A DNA stretch of 64,000 bases from Vibrio sp. MEBiC08052 (GTDB lineage: Bacteria; Pseudomonadota; Gammaproteobacteria; Enterobacterales; Vibrionaceae). The position numbers were made by a program, and so were the translations under genes. Positions 17,408 through 26,337 of the stretch are shown in pieces; the stretch's first letter is position 1, and every line of letters starts with the position of its first letter. The notes beneath the pieces were generated by a model that saw nothing but the letters and a program-made list of their open reading frames with translations, was not told the DNA's origin and did not search any database. The stretch covers positions 4,003,253 to 4,067,252 of the forward strand of contig NZ_KQ947475.1 of the NCBI RefSeq assembly GCF_001506075.1, given 5' to 3'.

Positions 17408-18384
17408 GTACCAGTTCCATGAATCAACCGACACCTAAGCAACGTAAGTGGTTCAGCAAAGCGTGGCTGATTGAGCAAAAATCATTGATAGCACTGCTGT
17501 TTTTGATTCTTGTTGTGTCATTTCTGAACCCCCATTTCTTTACTGTGGATAATATCCTGAACATTCTGCGTCAGACCTCGGTCAATGCCATTATGGCGGT
17601 CGGAATGACATTGGTTATTTTAACCGCCGGGATTGATTTGAGTGTCGGGTCTGTTTTGGCGTTGTGTGGTGCCTTTGCCGCGAGCATGATTGCGCTGGAG
17701 TTGCCGGTCTTTGTTGCCGTGCCGGTGTCGCTGCTGGCTGGAGCCTGTTTAGGTGGACTGAGCGGGATGATTATTGCCAAAGGTAAAGTGCAGGCGTTTA
17801 TTGCGACCTTGGTGACCATGACACTATTGCGCGGTGTGACCATGGTCTATACTGATGGGCGGCCTATTTCAACCGGATTTACTGATGTTGCTGATAGTTT
17901 TGCCTGGTTTGGTACAGGTTATATGCTGGGTATCCCGGTACCGGTCTGGCTGATGGTTATCGTTTTCGGGCTGGCATGGTATCTGTTGAATCATACCCGG
18001 TTCGGGCGTTATGTTTACGCATTGGGTGGCAACGAGTCTGCGACACGATTATCCGGTATTAATGTGGATCGCGTGAAAATCGGTGTCTATGCTATCTGTG
18101 GTCTGATGGCGGCTTTGGCGGGTGTGATTGTGACCTCTCGCCTCTCTTCCGCACAACCAACCGCTGGTATGGGCTATGAGTTGGACGCGATTGCCGCTGT
18201 TGTTTTGGGCGGAACCAGTCTGATGGGGGGGAAAGGCCGAATCATGGGGACATTGGTCGGGGCGTTAATTATCGGATTTTTGAATAATGCGCTCAACCTG
18301 TTGGATGTCTCTTCGTATTATCAAATGATTGCCAAAGCGATCGTGATTTTGCTGGCAGTTTTGGTAGATAATAAAAACAAGTAG
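17404..18384 (+). CDS. rbsC: Ribose ABC transporter permease RbsC
   Basis: 326 residues, about ten membrane segments. Family motifs include AVGMTLVILTAGIDLSVGSV and the conserved loop ALGGNESATRLSGI, which contacts the ATPase. The C-terminus DAIAAVVLGGTSLMGGKGR is typical of BPD_transp_2 permeases. It forms the inner-membrane channel for ribose. The stop codon lies inside the first unit of a short tandem repeat (see separate entry). Confidence 0.95.
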   Translation: MSTSSMNQPTPKQRKWFSKAWLIEQKSLIALLFLILVVSFLNPHFFTVDNILNILRQTSVNAIMAVGMTLVILTAGIDLSVGSVLALCGAFAASMIALELPVFVAVPVSLLAGACLGGLSGMIIAKGKVQAFIATLVTMTLLRGVTMVYTDGRPISTGFTDVADSFAWFGTGYMLGIPVPVWLMVIVFGLAWYLLNHTRFGRYVYALGGNESATRLSGINVDRVKIGVYAICGLMAALAGVIVTSRLSSAQPTAGMGYELDAIAAVVLGGTSLMGGKGRIMGTLVGALIIGFLNNALNLLDVSSYYQMIAKAIVILLAVLVDNKNK

Positions 18385-18434
18385 TTCTTGTTTAACAAGT
18401 TGTTTTTGTTTAACCAAGTAGTCCGTGTTTAACC
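18379..18434 (+). repeat. Tandem repeat spanning the rbsC stop codon
   Basis: Three imperfect units of 18, 19 and 19 bp (AAGT-[AT]-G...TGTTTAAC[C]) at 18379-18396, 18397-18415 and 18416-18434. The rbsC TAG is in unit 1. Between rbsC and rbsB nothing else is recognisable. Confidence 0.75.
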
Positions 18435-18530
18435 AACAAGTAATTAGCAACACCCGTATGTAGTCATACAATAATGGAATCTTGAATCGGGTTAAATGTC
18501 GATTCAGAACCTGAAAATAAGGAAAACAAG

Positions 18531-19409
18531 ATGAAAAAACTAGTTACGCTAATCTCTACAGCTTTACTTTCGTCTACGATGTCTATTGCAGCGCAGGCGC
18601 AGGACTCCATCGCGATTGTACTGTCAACGTTGAACAACCCATTTTTTGTCAGCATGAAAGATGGTGCAGAAGCTAAAGCCAAAGATTTGGGCTATAACCT
18701 CATCGTTCTGGATTCGCAAAACGATCCAAGTAAAGAGCTTTCCAACGTGGAAGACTTAACGGTTCGCGGTGTGAAAGCCATTCTGATCAACCCAACAGAT
18801 TCCGATGCCGTTTCCAATGCAATTCGTATGGCTAACCGTGCCAAAGTGCCGGTTATCACCCTTGACCGTGGTGCCAACCATGGTGATGTCGTCAGTCATA
18901 TTGCATCGGATAACGTTGCCGGTGGTGAAATGGCAGGTGACTTCATTGCCGACAGAATCGGTGAAAATGCCAAAGTGATTCAGTTGGAAGGGATTGCCGG
19001 GACTTCTGCCGCTCGTGAGCGTGGTGAAGGTTTCATGAAAGCCGTGGAAAAACGTCATCTGAACCTGTTAGCCAGCCAACCCGCTGACTTTGACCGCACG
19101 AAAGGTTTGAACGTCATGGAAAACCTACTGGCAGCAAACCCTGATGTACAAGCTGTATTTGCTCAGAACGATGAAATGGCACTCGGTGCTGTCCGTGCAG
19201 TTCAGGCAGCTGGTAAAAAAGTGATGATCGTTGGATTTGACGGCACAGATGACGGTATGAAAGCGGTTTTGCGTGGTCAGTTAGCAGCAACGATTGCTCA
19301 ACAGCCTGATGTTATCGGTGCTCTGGGTGTTGATATTGCCGACAAAATACTCAAAGGCGGAACGGTTAACAAAAACATTCCTGTACCTTTGAAAGTCATT
19401 AGTAACTAA
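18531..19409 (+). CDS. rbsB: Periplasmic ribose-binding protein RbsB
   Basis: 292 residues with a signal peptide ending near SIAAQAQD. The mature part opens with IAIVLSTLNNPFFVSMKDGA and continues with LDSQNDPSKELSNVEDL and later VFAQNDEMALGAVRAVQAAG, all diagnostic of RbsB. It captures ribose and delivers it to RbsAC; E. coli RbsB is also a chemotaxis ligand carrier. A 146-bp gap with its own ribosome site precedes it, and a hairpin with a short T-run follows it, so it may be made in excess over the other subunits. Confidence 0.95.
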   Translation: MKKLVTLISTALLSSTMSIAAQAQDSIAIVLSTLNNPFFVSMKDGAEAKAKDLGYNLIVLDSQNDPSKELSNVEDLTVRGVKAILINPTDSDAVSNAIRMANRAKVPVITLDRGANHGDVVSHIASDNVAGGEMAGDFIADRIGENAKVIQLEGIAGTSAARERGEGFMKAVEKRHLNLLASQPADFDRTKGLNVMENLLAANPDVQAVFAQNDEMALGAVRAVQAAGKKVMIVGFDGTDDGMKAVLRGQLAATIAQQPDVIGALGVDIADKILKGGTVNKNIPVPLKVISN

Positions 19410-19416
19410 GACAGAT

Positions 19417-19449
19417 AGGTCAGCGGCTGGCTGTCGCTGACCTGCCTTT
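19417..19449 (+). terminator. Attenuating hairpin after rbsB
   Basis: 9-bp perfect stem AGGTCAGCG/CGCTGACCT with a 9-base loop, followed by GCCTTTTC. Probably partial termination or 3' protection, as rbsK and rbsR downstream are in the same operon. Confidence 0.6.
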
Positions 19450-19533
19450 TCTCGATGATGCTTGTGAGTGAAACACAAAACAGCATTCTGAGAAAGCCTG
19501 CTATTCAATATAAAAAAGAAATCTAATATCGGT

Positions 19534-19565
19534 AAGGTCTGCATTTTTGCGAGAGTTCAGACCTT
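19534..19565 (+). promoter_or_regulatory. Second hairpin before rbsK
   Basis: 8-bp perfect stem AAGGTCTG/CAGACCTT with a 16-base loop, 34 bp before the rbsK start. May control rbsK expression; role unproven. Confidence 0.4.
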
Positions 19566-19598
19566 GCATATATTGAGCTGATTTTCGAGGAAAACCTT

Positions 19599-20528
19599 AT
19601 GAGTAAATTAGTTGTACTTGGCAGTGTTAACGCTGATCATGTGTTGCGGGTTCCTACTTTCCCTCGTCCGGGAGAAACACTTCATGGGCATGATTATCAG
19701 GTGATTCCTGGAGGGAAAGGGGCCAATCAGGCGGTTGCTGCTGCTCGTTTGGGAGCCGATATCAGTTTTATAGCCAGTGTCGGTGATGATCCGTTCGGGG
19801 TGAATATCCGGGAAAGTTTTAAGCTGGACGGTATGGATATTTCCGGGGTCAAGATTCAGCCGGATTGCCCGACCGGGATTGCGATGATTCAAGTCACTGA
19901 TTGTGGTGAAAATGCGATTTGTATCTCTTCTGAAGCGAATGCCCGCCTGACGGCTGAATCTCTGGAAAGTGATCTGGCTCGTATCGGACAAGCGGATTAT
20001 TTTCTGACTCAGCTGGAAACACCGCTTGAAGGGGTGATTCGTGGCGCTCAGGCTGCCAAAGCGGCGAGCACACAAGTGATTCTCAATCCGGCTCCGGCCC
20101 GTTCGCTGCCTGATGAACTGCTCAGTTGCGTGGATATGATTACCCCCAATGAGACTGAAGCCGAGGTGTTGACGGGGGTTGCGGTCACCGATGAGCAAAG
20201 TGCCGCGCGTGCTGCTGCGGTTCTGCATGAGAAAGGGATCACTACGGTGCTGATTACTTTGGGCGCGAAAGGTGTCTGGCTGAGTGAAAACGGTCAGGGG
20301 ACTGTGATTCCCGGATTCCGGGTTGACGCCATTGATACTACCGCCGCCGGAGATACGTTTAATGGTGCACTGGTGACCGGGCTATTGGAAGGGTTGTCAA
20401 TGCAGCGAGCGATTCGTTTTGCCCATGCATCCGCTGCGATTTCCGTGACCCGCTTTGGCGCACAGACGTCGATTCCGGCACGACAAGAAGTTGATGCTTT
20501 TCTGGCAGAACAAGATACTGACAGATAA
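19599..20528 (+). CDS. rbsK: Ribokinase RbsK
   Basis: 309 residues, same length as E. coli. PfkB-family sugar kinase that makes ribose 5-phosphate from ribose and ATP. Motifs: N-terminal VVLGSVNADHV, substrate loop PGGKGANQAVAAARLGA, and the C-terminal anion hole/catalytic signature DTTAAGDTFNGAL, where Asp of GD is the general base. Feeds the pentose phosphate pathway, linking functionally to the transketolase gene at the far end of the window. Followed by rbsR after 39 bp. Confidence 0.95.
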   Translation: MSKLVVLGSVNADHVLRVPTFPRPGETLHGHDYQVIPGGKGANQAVAAARLGADISFIASVGDDPFGVNIRESFKLDGMDISGVKIQPDCPTGIAMIQVTDCGENAICISSEANARLTAESLESDLARIGQADYFLTQLETPLEGVIRGAQAAKAASTQVILNPAPARSLPDELLSCVDMITPNETEAEVLTGVAVTDEQSAARAAAVLHEKGITTVLITLGAKGVWLSENGQGTVIPGFRVDAIDTTAAGDTFNGALVTGLLEGLSMQRAIRFAHASAAISVTRFGAQTSIPARQEVDAFLAEQDTDR

Positions 20529-20567
20529 ATCATGATGTAGACGGATAAACCACAAAGGAGAGATCAC

Positions 20568-21572
20568 ATGGCGACGATGAAAGATATTGCCAAACGTGCC
20601 GGTGTTTCCACATCCACGGTGAGCCATGTGATCAACAAGACTCGTTATGTGAGTGATGAAATTGCCGCCCGGGTCAGTCAGGCGGCAAAAGATATGAATT
20701 ATTCGCCTTCTGCGTTGGCTCGTAGTCTCAAAATGAATCGAACCAAAACGCTCGGTATGTTGGTGACGACCTCAACGAACCCGTTCTTCGGTGAAGTGGT
20801 TAAGGGCGTTGAGCGGAGTTGCTATCAAAAGGGTTACAATCTCATCTTATGTAACACTGAAGGTGATGACCATCGCATGAGAGAATCGATCAACACCTTG
20901 CTTGAGAAGCGAGTGGATGGTCTGATTTTAATGTGTTCAGCGCTTGAAGGGGAGCATATTGATGCGTTTGACCGTTTTCCGGAAGTGCCTGTTGTCGTGA
21001 TGGATCGCGGCCCGGTCCATTTTGCCTGCGATAAAATTCAGGATAATTCGCTGCTCGGTGGGTTTATGGCGACCAATTATCTGATTGAGTGCGGCCATCG
21101 AGAGATCGGTTGTATCACGGGACCGCTGAAGCTGCATCAGGCTTATATGCGTTACGAAGGCTTTAAGAAAGCCATGACTAACGCAGATCTGTCCATTAAT
21201 CTGGCATGGATCGCGGAATCCAATTTTGAATGTGACGGTGGTGTGGATGCGTTTCAGCGTATCTGCCAGCGCGGTCGGTTGCCCAGCGCAATATTTGTCG
21301 GTAACGACATGATGGCGATGGGGGTGGTAAATGAAGCTCATGCCCGGGGCATCCAGATTCCGCAGGATCTGTCGATTATCGGTTACGATGACATCTATAT
21401 TGCCAAATATATTACCCCTTCACTGACGACCATCCACCAGCCAAAGCATCGTTTAGGGACTGCTGCGGTTGAGGCGTTGGTGAACCGCCTTGATAAACAC
21501 AAGACCGATGCACAGGTGGTTCATCTCGAACCGACGCTAGTGATTCGGGACAGTGTCCGTGAATATAAATAG
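20568..21572 (+). CDS. rbsR: Ribose operon repressor RbsR
   Basis: 334 residues, LacI/GalR family. The N-terminal helix-turn-helix reads MKDIAKRAGVSTSTVSHVINKTRYVS, then a hinge helix (SPSALARSLKMN) and a periplasmic-binding-like ligand domain with NPFFGEVVKGVE and GYDDIYIAKYITPSLTTI. It should bind the palindrome upstream of rbsD and release it on sensing ribose. The ribosome site AAAGGAGAG is strong. The stop codon lies in a 19-bp tandem repeat. Confidence 0.95.
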   Translation: MATMKDIAKRAGVSTSTVSHVINKTRYVSDEIAARVSQAAKDMNYSPSALARSLKMNRTKTLGMLVTTSTNPFFGEVVKGVERSCYQKGYNLILCNTEGDDHRMRESINTLLEKRVDGLILMCSALEGEHIDAFDRFPEVPVVVMDRGPVHFACDKIQDNSLLGGFMATNYLIECGHREIGCITGPLKLHQAYMRYEGFKKAMTNADLSINLAWIAESNFECDGGVDAFQRICQRGRLPSAIFVGNDMMAMGVVNEAHARGIQIPQDLSIIGYDDIYIAKYITPSLTTIHQPKHRLGTAAVEALVNRLDKHKTDAQVVHLEPTLVIRDSVREYK

Positions 21573-21608
21573 CGTCCGTGAATATAAATCGTGTTCGTGA
21601 ATATTTGC
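21555..21608 (+). repeat. Tandem repeat spanning the rbsR stop codon
   Basis: Three units of about 19 bp with core GTCCGTGAATATAAAT start at 21555, 21574 and about 21593 (third degenerate). The rbsR TAG is in the first unit. The rest of 21573-21892 is AT-rich and probably the yidE promoter; no gene is seen. Confidence 0.75.
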
Positions 21609-21892
21609 GTGATTCGAAGCTTGCCTTTCCACCTGCCATGAAAATTTAAAACATATAAAAATCATTAAATTGAATTAGTGAACCTATTGTCCTCACAAAT
21701 TGAACACTTCCTTTTCCGGAATACTGATTAATGTTGCAAATTTTAACCTTTATCAAGAATAGGACAGATCGAAGGTTATAGACTGATTTCAGAACGTTTA
21801 TTTTTTGCACGCTTGCGATTCAAAACTATTTTATTCAGTGCAGATAAATCTAATTTTTTCATTTTTTAAATCTGATAACGGAAGTAATAACT

Positions 21893-23557
21893 ATGGGCGA
21901 AGTCGCACTCTCGATACTCGTCCTGTCCTTAGTGGCAGTGATTGGGTTGTGGTTAGGTGGCTTGAAAATCAAAGGTGTCGGACTCGGTATCGGTGGCGTG
22001 CTGTTTGGCGGAATTTTCGTCGGGCATTTCATCAACCAGTTTGGCTGGCACCTTGATAGTCATGCTATGCATTTTATTAAAGAATTTGGTTTGATCCTGT
22101 TCGTTTACACCATCGGGATTCAGGTCGGGCCGGGATTCTTTGCCTCTCTGAAAAGCAGTGGTCTCAAGCTGAACGGACTGGCGGCCGGTATTGTCGTTGT
22201 CGGTGGTTTGACGGCCGTGATACTCCATTTTATTTTCAATATCCCGCTGCATATTTTCCTCGGCATCTACTCCGGGGCAGTGACCAATACGCCTTCTCTG
22301 GCAGCAGGACAGCAGATTCTGCATGAGCTGGGAGAAATCGACAGCCAGGTCGATATGCTGGGGCTTGGCTATGCGATGGCGTATCCGTTCGGGATTATCG
22401 GGATTTTGCTGTCGATGTGGATTATCCGGATTGTGTTCGAAATCAATGTCGATAAAGAAGCCGAATCTTATGACAACCGCAGTCTGGGTAAGAGCAAAGA
22501 CCTGTTATCGGTCAATGTGATGATCGAAAATCCGAATATGGATCAGATGAAATTTGCTGAATTGGTCACCTTGATTGGGCAGGGGGTCGTTTGCTCAAGA
22601 ATGAAAACGCAGGGTAATCTCGTCGTCCCCGGCGAAGATACTACGCTTCATGTCGGTGATTATCTGCATTTTGTCAGTGACCGTCAGGAACTGTTGCACA
22701 AAGCGGTATTGATTGTCGGGCGTGAAGTATCGGAGTCGCTATCAACCAAAGGCACTGTGCTGAAAAGTGATCGAGTGGTTGTTACCAACGAAAAAGTACT
22801 CGGTAAGCATCTGGGTGAACTGAGTCTCAAACATAAACATAATGTGGTTATTTCTCGATTGAATCGGGCTGGTGTGGAGTTGGTGGCAAGCCAAGACTCG
22901 GTGCTGCAATTCGGGGATATTCTGTATATTGTCGGCCAGAAAGAAGATATTGAATATGTCGGCAAAATGCTCGGAAATACGGCAAGTAAGCTACATCATG
23001 TGCAGATGTTACCGATTTTTATCGGTATCGGTTTAGGCGTGTTACTCGGCTCGATTCCGTTCCAGCTTCCCCATTTACCGGCGCCGCTGAAGCTGGGGCT
23101 TGCCGGAGGCCCGTTAATTGTTGCCATTATTCTGGCAAGAATCGGTAGCATTGGCCGGCTTTACTGGTTTATGCCGCCCAGTGCGAACCTTGCTTTACGG
23201 GAAATTGGTATCGTGCTTTTCTTGGCCGTTGTCGGTATCAGTTCCGGTGGTGATTTCTTTACCACCATTATGGATGGTGAAGGGCTGACGTGGATGGGAT
23301 ACGGGATTGTCATTACGCTGATTCCGCTGCTCACCGTCGGTATGTTTGCGCGCTTTTTCGGTAAAGTGAACTATTTGACGATTTGCGGGCTCATGGCGGG
23401 TTCGATGACCGATCCACCGGCACTGGCATTTGCCAATGCGATGCATTCGACCAGTGGTGCTTCATCACTGGCTTATGCAACGGTTTATCCGTTAGTGATG
23501 TGTTTAAGGATTCTGACCCCGCAGGTGATCGCTGTGCTGCTTTGGGTGGCCGGCTGA
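21893..23557 (+). CDS. yidE: YidE-type AspT/YbjL family transporter
   Basis: 554 residues, one longer than E. coli YidE, which it follows closely from the N-terminus (VGLGIGGVLFGGI, EFGLILFVYTIGIQVGPGFF, SGAVTNTPSLAAGQQIL). The order is about five membrane segments, two soluble TrkA-C-type domains (about residues 190-370; for example FGDILYIVGQKEDIEYVG), then a second set of membrane segments with the repeated motif GLMAGSMTDPPALAFAN. The family includes an aspartate:alanine exchanger, but the substrate of YidE is unknown. It stands alone, with its own terminator. Confidence 0.9.
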   Translation: MGEVALSILVLSLVAVIGLWLGGLKIKGVGLGIGGVLFGGIFVGHFINQFGWHLDSHAMHFIKEFGLILFVYTIGIQVGPGFFASLKSSGLKLNGLAAGIVVVGGLTAVILHFIFNIPLHIFLGIYSGAVTNTPSLAAGQQILHELGEIDSQVDMLGLGYAMAYPFGIIGILLSMWIIRIVFEINVDKEAESYDNRSLGKSKDLLSVNVMIENPNMDQMKFAELVTLIGQGVVCSRMKTQGNLVVPGEDTTLHVGDYLHFVSDRQELLHKAVLIVGREVSESLSTKGTVLKSDRVVVTNEKVLGKHLGELSLKHKHNVVISRLNRAGVELVASQDSVLQFGDILYIVGQKEDIEYVGKMLGNTASKLHHVQMLPIFIGIGLGVLLGSIPFQLPHLPAPLKLGLAGGPLIVAIILARIGSIGRLYWFMPPSANLALREIGIVLFLAVVGISSGGDFFTTIMDGEGLTWMGYGIVITLIPLLTVGMFARFFGKVNYLTICGLMAGSMTDPPALAFANAMHSTSGASSLAYATVYPLVMCLRILTPQVIAVLLWVAG

Positions 23558-23565
23558 TTGACTTG

Positions 23566-23587
23566 TCGGTCATGGTTCGGTCATGAA
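23566..23587 (+). repeat. Short tandem duplication after yidE
   Basis: Two 11-bp units (TCGGTCATGGT, TCGGTCATGAA) nine bases after the yidE stop. Confidence 0.55.
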
Positions 23588-23597
23588 TCGTGGCATG

Positions 23598-23625
23598 AAA
23601 ATACCGCCGGACGGCGGTATTTTTG
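23598..23625 (+). terminator. Terminator between yidE and sitD (convergent)
   Basis: Stem ATACCGCC/GGCGGTAT with loop GGAC, preceded by AAA and followed by TTTTT; usable in both directions. Confidence 0.85.
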
Positions 23626-23654
23626 TGTCTGCCCGATGCTCATGCGAGCAAAGA

Positions 23655-24530
23655 TTAATGGGATGCGATCGTGTGTGTTTCCGGTGACTGTTTGTTGAGT
23701 GTTGTCATCCGGGTTTTTAGTTTTGAGAAGGTGAGAGCCAAGACAAAACATGCCGCCTGAACGAGTACGATACATGCACTGGTCGCGCCATCGATGTGAA
23801 AACTAATCAGAATACCGAGGACGATTGAGCTGAGTGAGACAGCCAGTGCAATCCACATCATATGGGCAAATTGTTTGGTGAGGATAAAAGCGGTCATTCC
23901 CGGAGCGACCAGCATTGCGACCACCATGATGACACCGACGGCTTGAATGGTTGCGACGATGGTCAGTGATAATAGCACTAATAAACCGTAGTGGAGCAAT
24001 CCGACCGGTAATCCGACGACCCGTGCATGGCTGCGATCAAAGCAATAGAGTAAGAAATCTTTCCTGAATATGATGATAATGGCAAATACAATCAAGGATA
24101 AGGCCACGGTCTGAGTGAATTCAAAATCCTGAATCCCGAGCATATTGCCGAACAGGATATGTAGCAGGTGCTGTTCGGTTTCTATTTTGGTAAAGAGGAT
24201 CAGACCCAGCGCAAACATACCCGAATAAACAATCCCCATGACGGTGTCTTCTTTGACCCGGCAATTCTCCTTGATATAACCACTCATCAGGGCACAGGCA
24301 AGGCCGGAGATAAATGCGCCGATTGGCAGTGCGATACCCAGTGCGTAGGCAATGACGATGCCCGGTAATACTGCATGGGAGATCGCATCGCCCATCAGCG
24401 ACCAGCCTTTCAGTACCAGATAGCAAGAGAGTACGGCACAGACCGCACCGACAGCGAGACCGGCCCACAGTGCACGCTGCATAAATTCAAACTGGAAAGG
24501 CTCACTGAACCATTGAATGAGATTATCCAT
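23655..24530 (-). CDS. sitD: Mn/Fe ABC transporter permease SitD-like
   Basis: 291 residues, about eight membrane segments, ABC-3 (metal) permease family. N-terminal LKGWSLMGDAISHAVLPGIVIAY and central VVGLPVGLLHYGLLVLLSLTIVATIQAVG are family hallmarks. Last gene of the sit operon; its ATG overlaps the sitC stop (TAATG). Works as a heterodimer with SitC. Zinc transport cannot be excluded from the permease alone, but the paired permeases and the Fur box favour manganese/iron. Confidence 0.85.
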   Translation of the reverse strand: MDNLIQWFSEPFQFEFMQRALWAGLAVGAVCAVLSCYLVLKGWSLMGDAISHAVLPGIVIAYALGIALPIGAFISGLACALMSGYIKENCRVKEDTVMGIVYSGMFALGLILFTKIETEQHLLHILFGNMLGIQDFEFTQTVALSLIVFAIIIIFRKDFLLYCFDRSHARVVGLPVGLLHYGLLVLLSLTIVATIQAVGVIMVVAMLVAPGMTAFILTKQFAHMMWIALAVSLSSIVLGILISFHIDGATSACIVLVQAACFVLALTFSKLKTRMTTLNKQSPETHTIASH

Positions 24531-25432
24531 TATACCTCTCCCGGTGTGACGGTGTTGTGCGTGTGTGTCTTAGTCTTACCAGCGGAGGCTTGGTGTCTGG
24601 CATTTCTCCGGTTAGCAAGAACACCGTATTTGGGGGCAAAAACAAATGCCCCGAGAAAGATCACGGTTTGCAACAGGACAATGGTGCCGCCCGTTGCACC
24701 ATTGAGGTAATAACTGAGATAGGCACCTAAAGCACTGGTGACAAAACCAAGTGTGATGGCAATGATTAATAACAGGCCAAACCGGTCTGTCAGCAGGTAT
24801 GCGGTCGCCCCCGGGGTAATCACCATCGCAATCACCAGAATCGCCCCGACAGTTTGGAGTGATGCAACCGTACAAGCACTGAGAATGGTAAAAAACACGA
24901 TTTTCAGTATGGTTGGTGATAAACCCACGGATGACGCTTGTGTTTCATCGAAGAACACCAGCATCAGGTCTTTCCACAGCAGTGTCAGCAGCACAAATGA
25001 CACGCCGGCAATGATCAGCATTTGCATTAAGTCGGACTGGCTGACGGTTAAGATACTGCCGAAAATAATCCCTTCAATATTAATCGACGTCGGATTGAGT
25101 GAGATTAATAGCAGCCCGGCGGCAAAAAAAGTGGTGAAAATGAAGCCGATAATGGCATCTTCTTTCAAATGGGAGAGTGAGCGTAGTAATGCGATCCCGA
25201 TTGAAGCCAGAAAGCCTGCGATAAATGCGCCGACAGAGTAAGGTAATCCCAGTGCATAGGCTCCGGCAACACCGGGAACCACCGAATGAGACAGGGCGTC
25301 ACCAATCAGTGACCAGCCTTTGAGCATCAGAAACGCGGATAAGAATGCACACACAGCACCGACGATAGCACTACTTAAAATGGCGTGCTGCATATATTGA
25401 TAGTGCAGCGGTTCGAGCAGTAATTCCAACAT
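24530..25432 (-). CDS. sitC: Mn/Fe ABC transporter permease SitC-like
   Basis: 300 residues, paralogous to SitD, with the same LKGWSLIGDALSHSVVPGVAGAY opening and VASLQTVGAILVIAMVITPGATAYLL. About eight membrane segments; ends in a short basic cytoplasmic tail. Starts six bases after the sitB stop. Forms the membrane channel with SitD. Confidence 0.85.
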   Translation of the reverse strand: MLELLLEPLHYQYMQHAILSSAIVGAVCAFLSAFLMLKGWSLIGDALSHSVVPGVAGAYALGLPYSVGAFIAGFLASIGIALLRSLSHLKEDAIIGFIFTTFFAAGLLLISLNPTSINIEGIIFGSILTVSQSDLMQMLIIAGVSFVLLTLLWKDLMLVFFDETQASSVGLSPTILKIVFFTILSACTVASLQTVGAILVIAMVITPGATAYLLTDRFGLLLIIAITLGFVTSALGAYLSYYLNGATGGTIVLLQTVIFLGAFVFAPKYGVLANRRNARHQASAGKTKTHTHNTVTPGEV

Positions 25433-25437
25433 AGCGG

Positions 25438-26337
25438 TTACCTCGATGTTGACTGCGGTTGTTCGGGAGGCTGGCCGTCCCGGATCAGCGTCGCACTGTG
25501 TTGATCTTTACCATAAAAAACGGCTGGTTTCTCATGGTCTGAGAAAATGGTGACGGCGCGTTCATCCTCATCCTGATGCAACGTCTCACCGAGGATTCCG
25601 ACATGCTTCAGTACCCCGCCGAAGGTGGCGATCAGGTTCTGCTGGGTGAAGGTATCCTGAATATTGCCGGCGGCAACAATGGTTCGGTTGATAAATACCA
25701 CTTCATTGCAGTAATCGGGGATATTTCCCAGATTGTGCGTCGAGACTAAAATCAGATGACCTTCTTCTCTGAGTTCTCGGAGCAGATTCATAATCGCTTC
25801 TTCGGTGGTAAAGTCTACGCCGGTAAACGGTTCATCAAGTAGAATTGTCTTACTTTCCTGTGCGAGCGCCCGGGCGAGAAACACCCGTTTTTTTTGCCCG
25901 CCGGAGAGTTCTCCGATTTGGCGGCTGGCCAGATTTTCAATTCCCATTCGTTGCATCGCCTGCCGGACTTTGTCTTTATCCGCGATACTCGGGCGACGCA
26001 GAAAATTCATGAAACCGTAACGTCCTTGCATCACCACATCCCGCACCAGAATCGGGAAGTTCCAGTCAATGTCTTCACTTTGCGGGACATAGGCGACCTG
26101 ATTCTGTTTGAGTGCGTGGCGAATCGGGCGCTGAGAGAGGAGAATTTCTCCTTGAGAGGTTTTGACCAATCCCATAATGCTTTTGAATAACGTTGATTTA
26201 CCGCCGCCATTCACACCGACCAACGCACAGATGGTGCCGCCCTGTAAACTGAAGCTGACATCATGAATTGCTTTGAAACCATTATTGTAAGTAACACTTA
26301 CTTGAGTTGCTTCAAGGGTGACAGGTTGATGAGTCAT
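25438..26337 (-). CDS. sitB: Mn/Fe ABC transporter ATPase SitB-like
   Basis: 299 residues. Walker A GVNGGGKST, Q-loop region QSEDIDWNFPILV typical of the metal-importer ATPases, signature LSGGQKKR and Walker B ILLDEPFTGVD. The C-terminal ~60 residues extend beyond the core and are charged. Its start overlaps the sitA stop by four bases. Confidence 0.9.
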   Translation of the reverse strand: MTHQPVTLEATQVSVTYNNGFKAIHDVSFSLQGGTICALVGVNGGGKSTLFKSIMGLVKTSQGEILLSQRPIRHALKQNQVAYVPQSEDIDWNFPILVRDVVMQGRYGFMNFLRRPSIADKDKVRQAMQRMGIENLASRQIGELSGGQKKRVFLARALAQESKTILLDEPFTGVDFTTEEAIMNLLRELREEGHLILVSTHNLGNIPDYCNEVVFINRTIVAAGNIQDTFTQQNLIATFGGVLKHVGILGETLHQDEDERAVTIFSDHEKPAVFYGKDQHSATLIRDGQPPEQPQSTSR

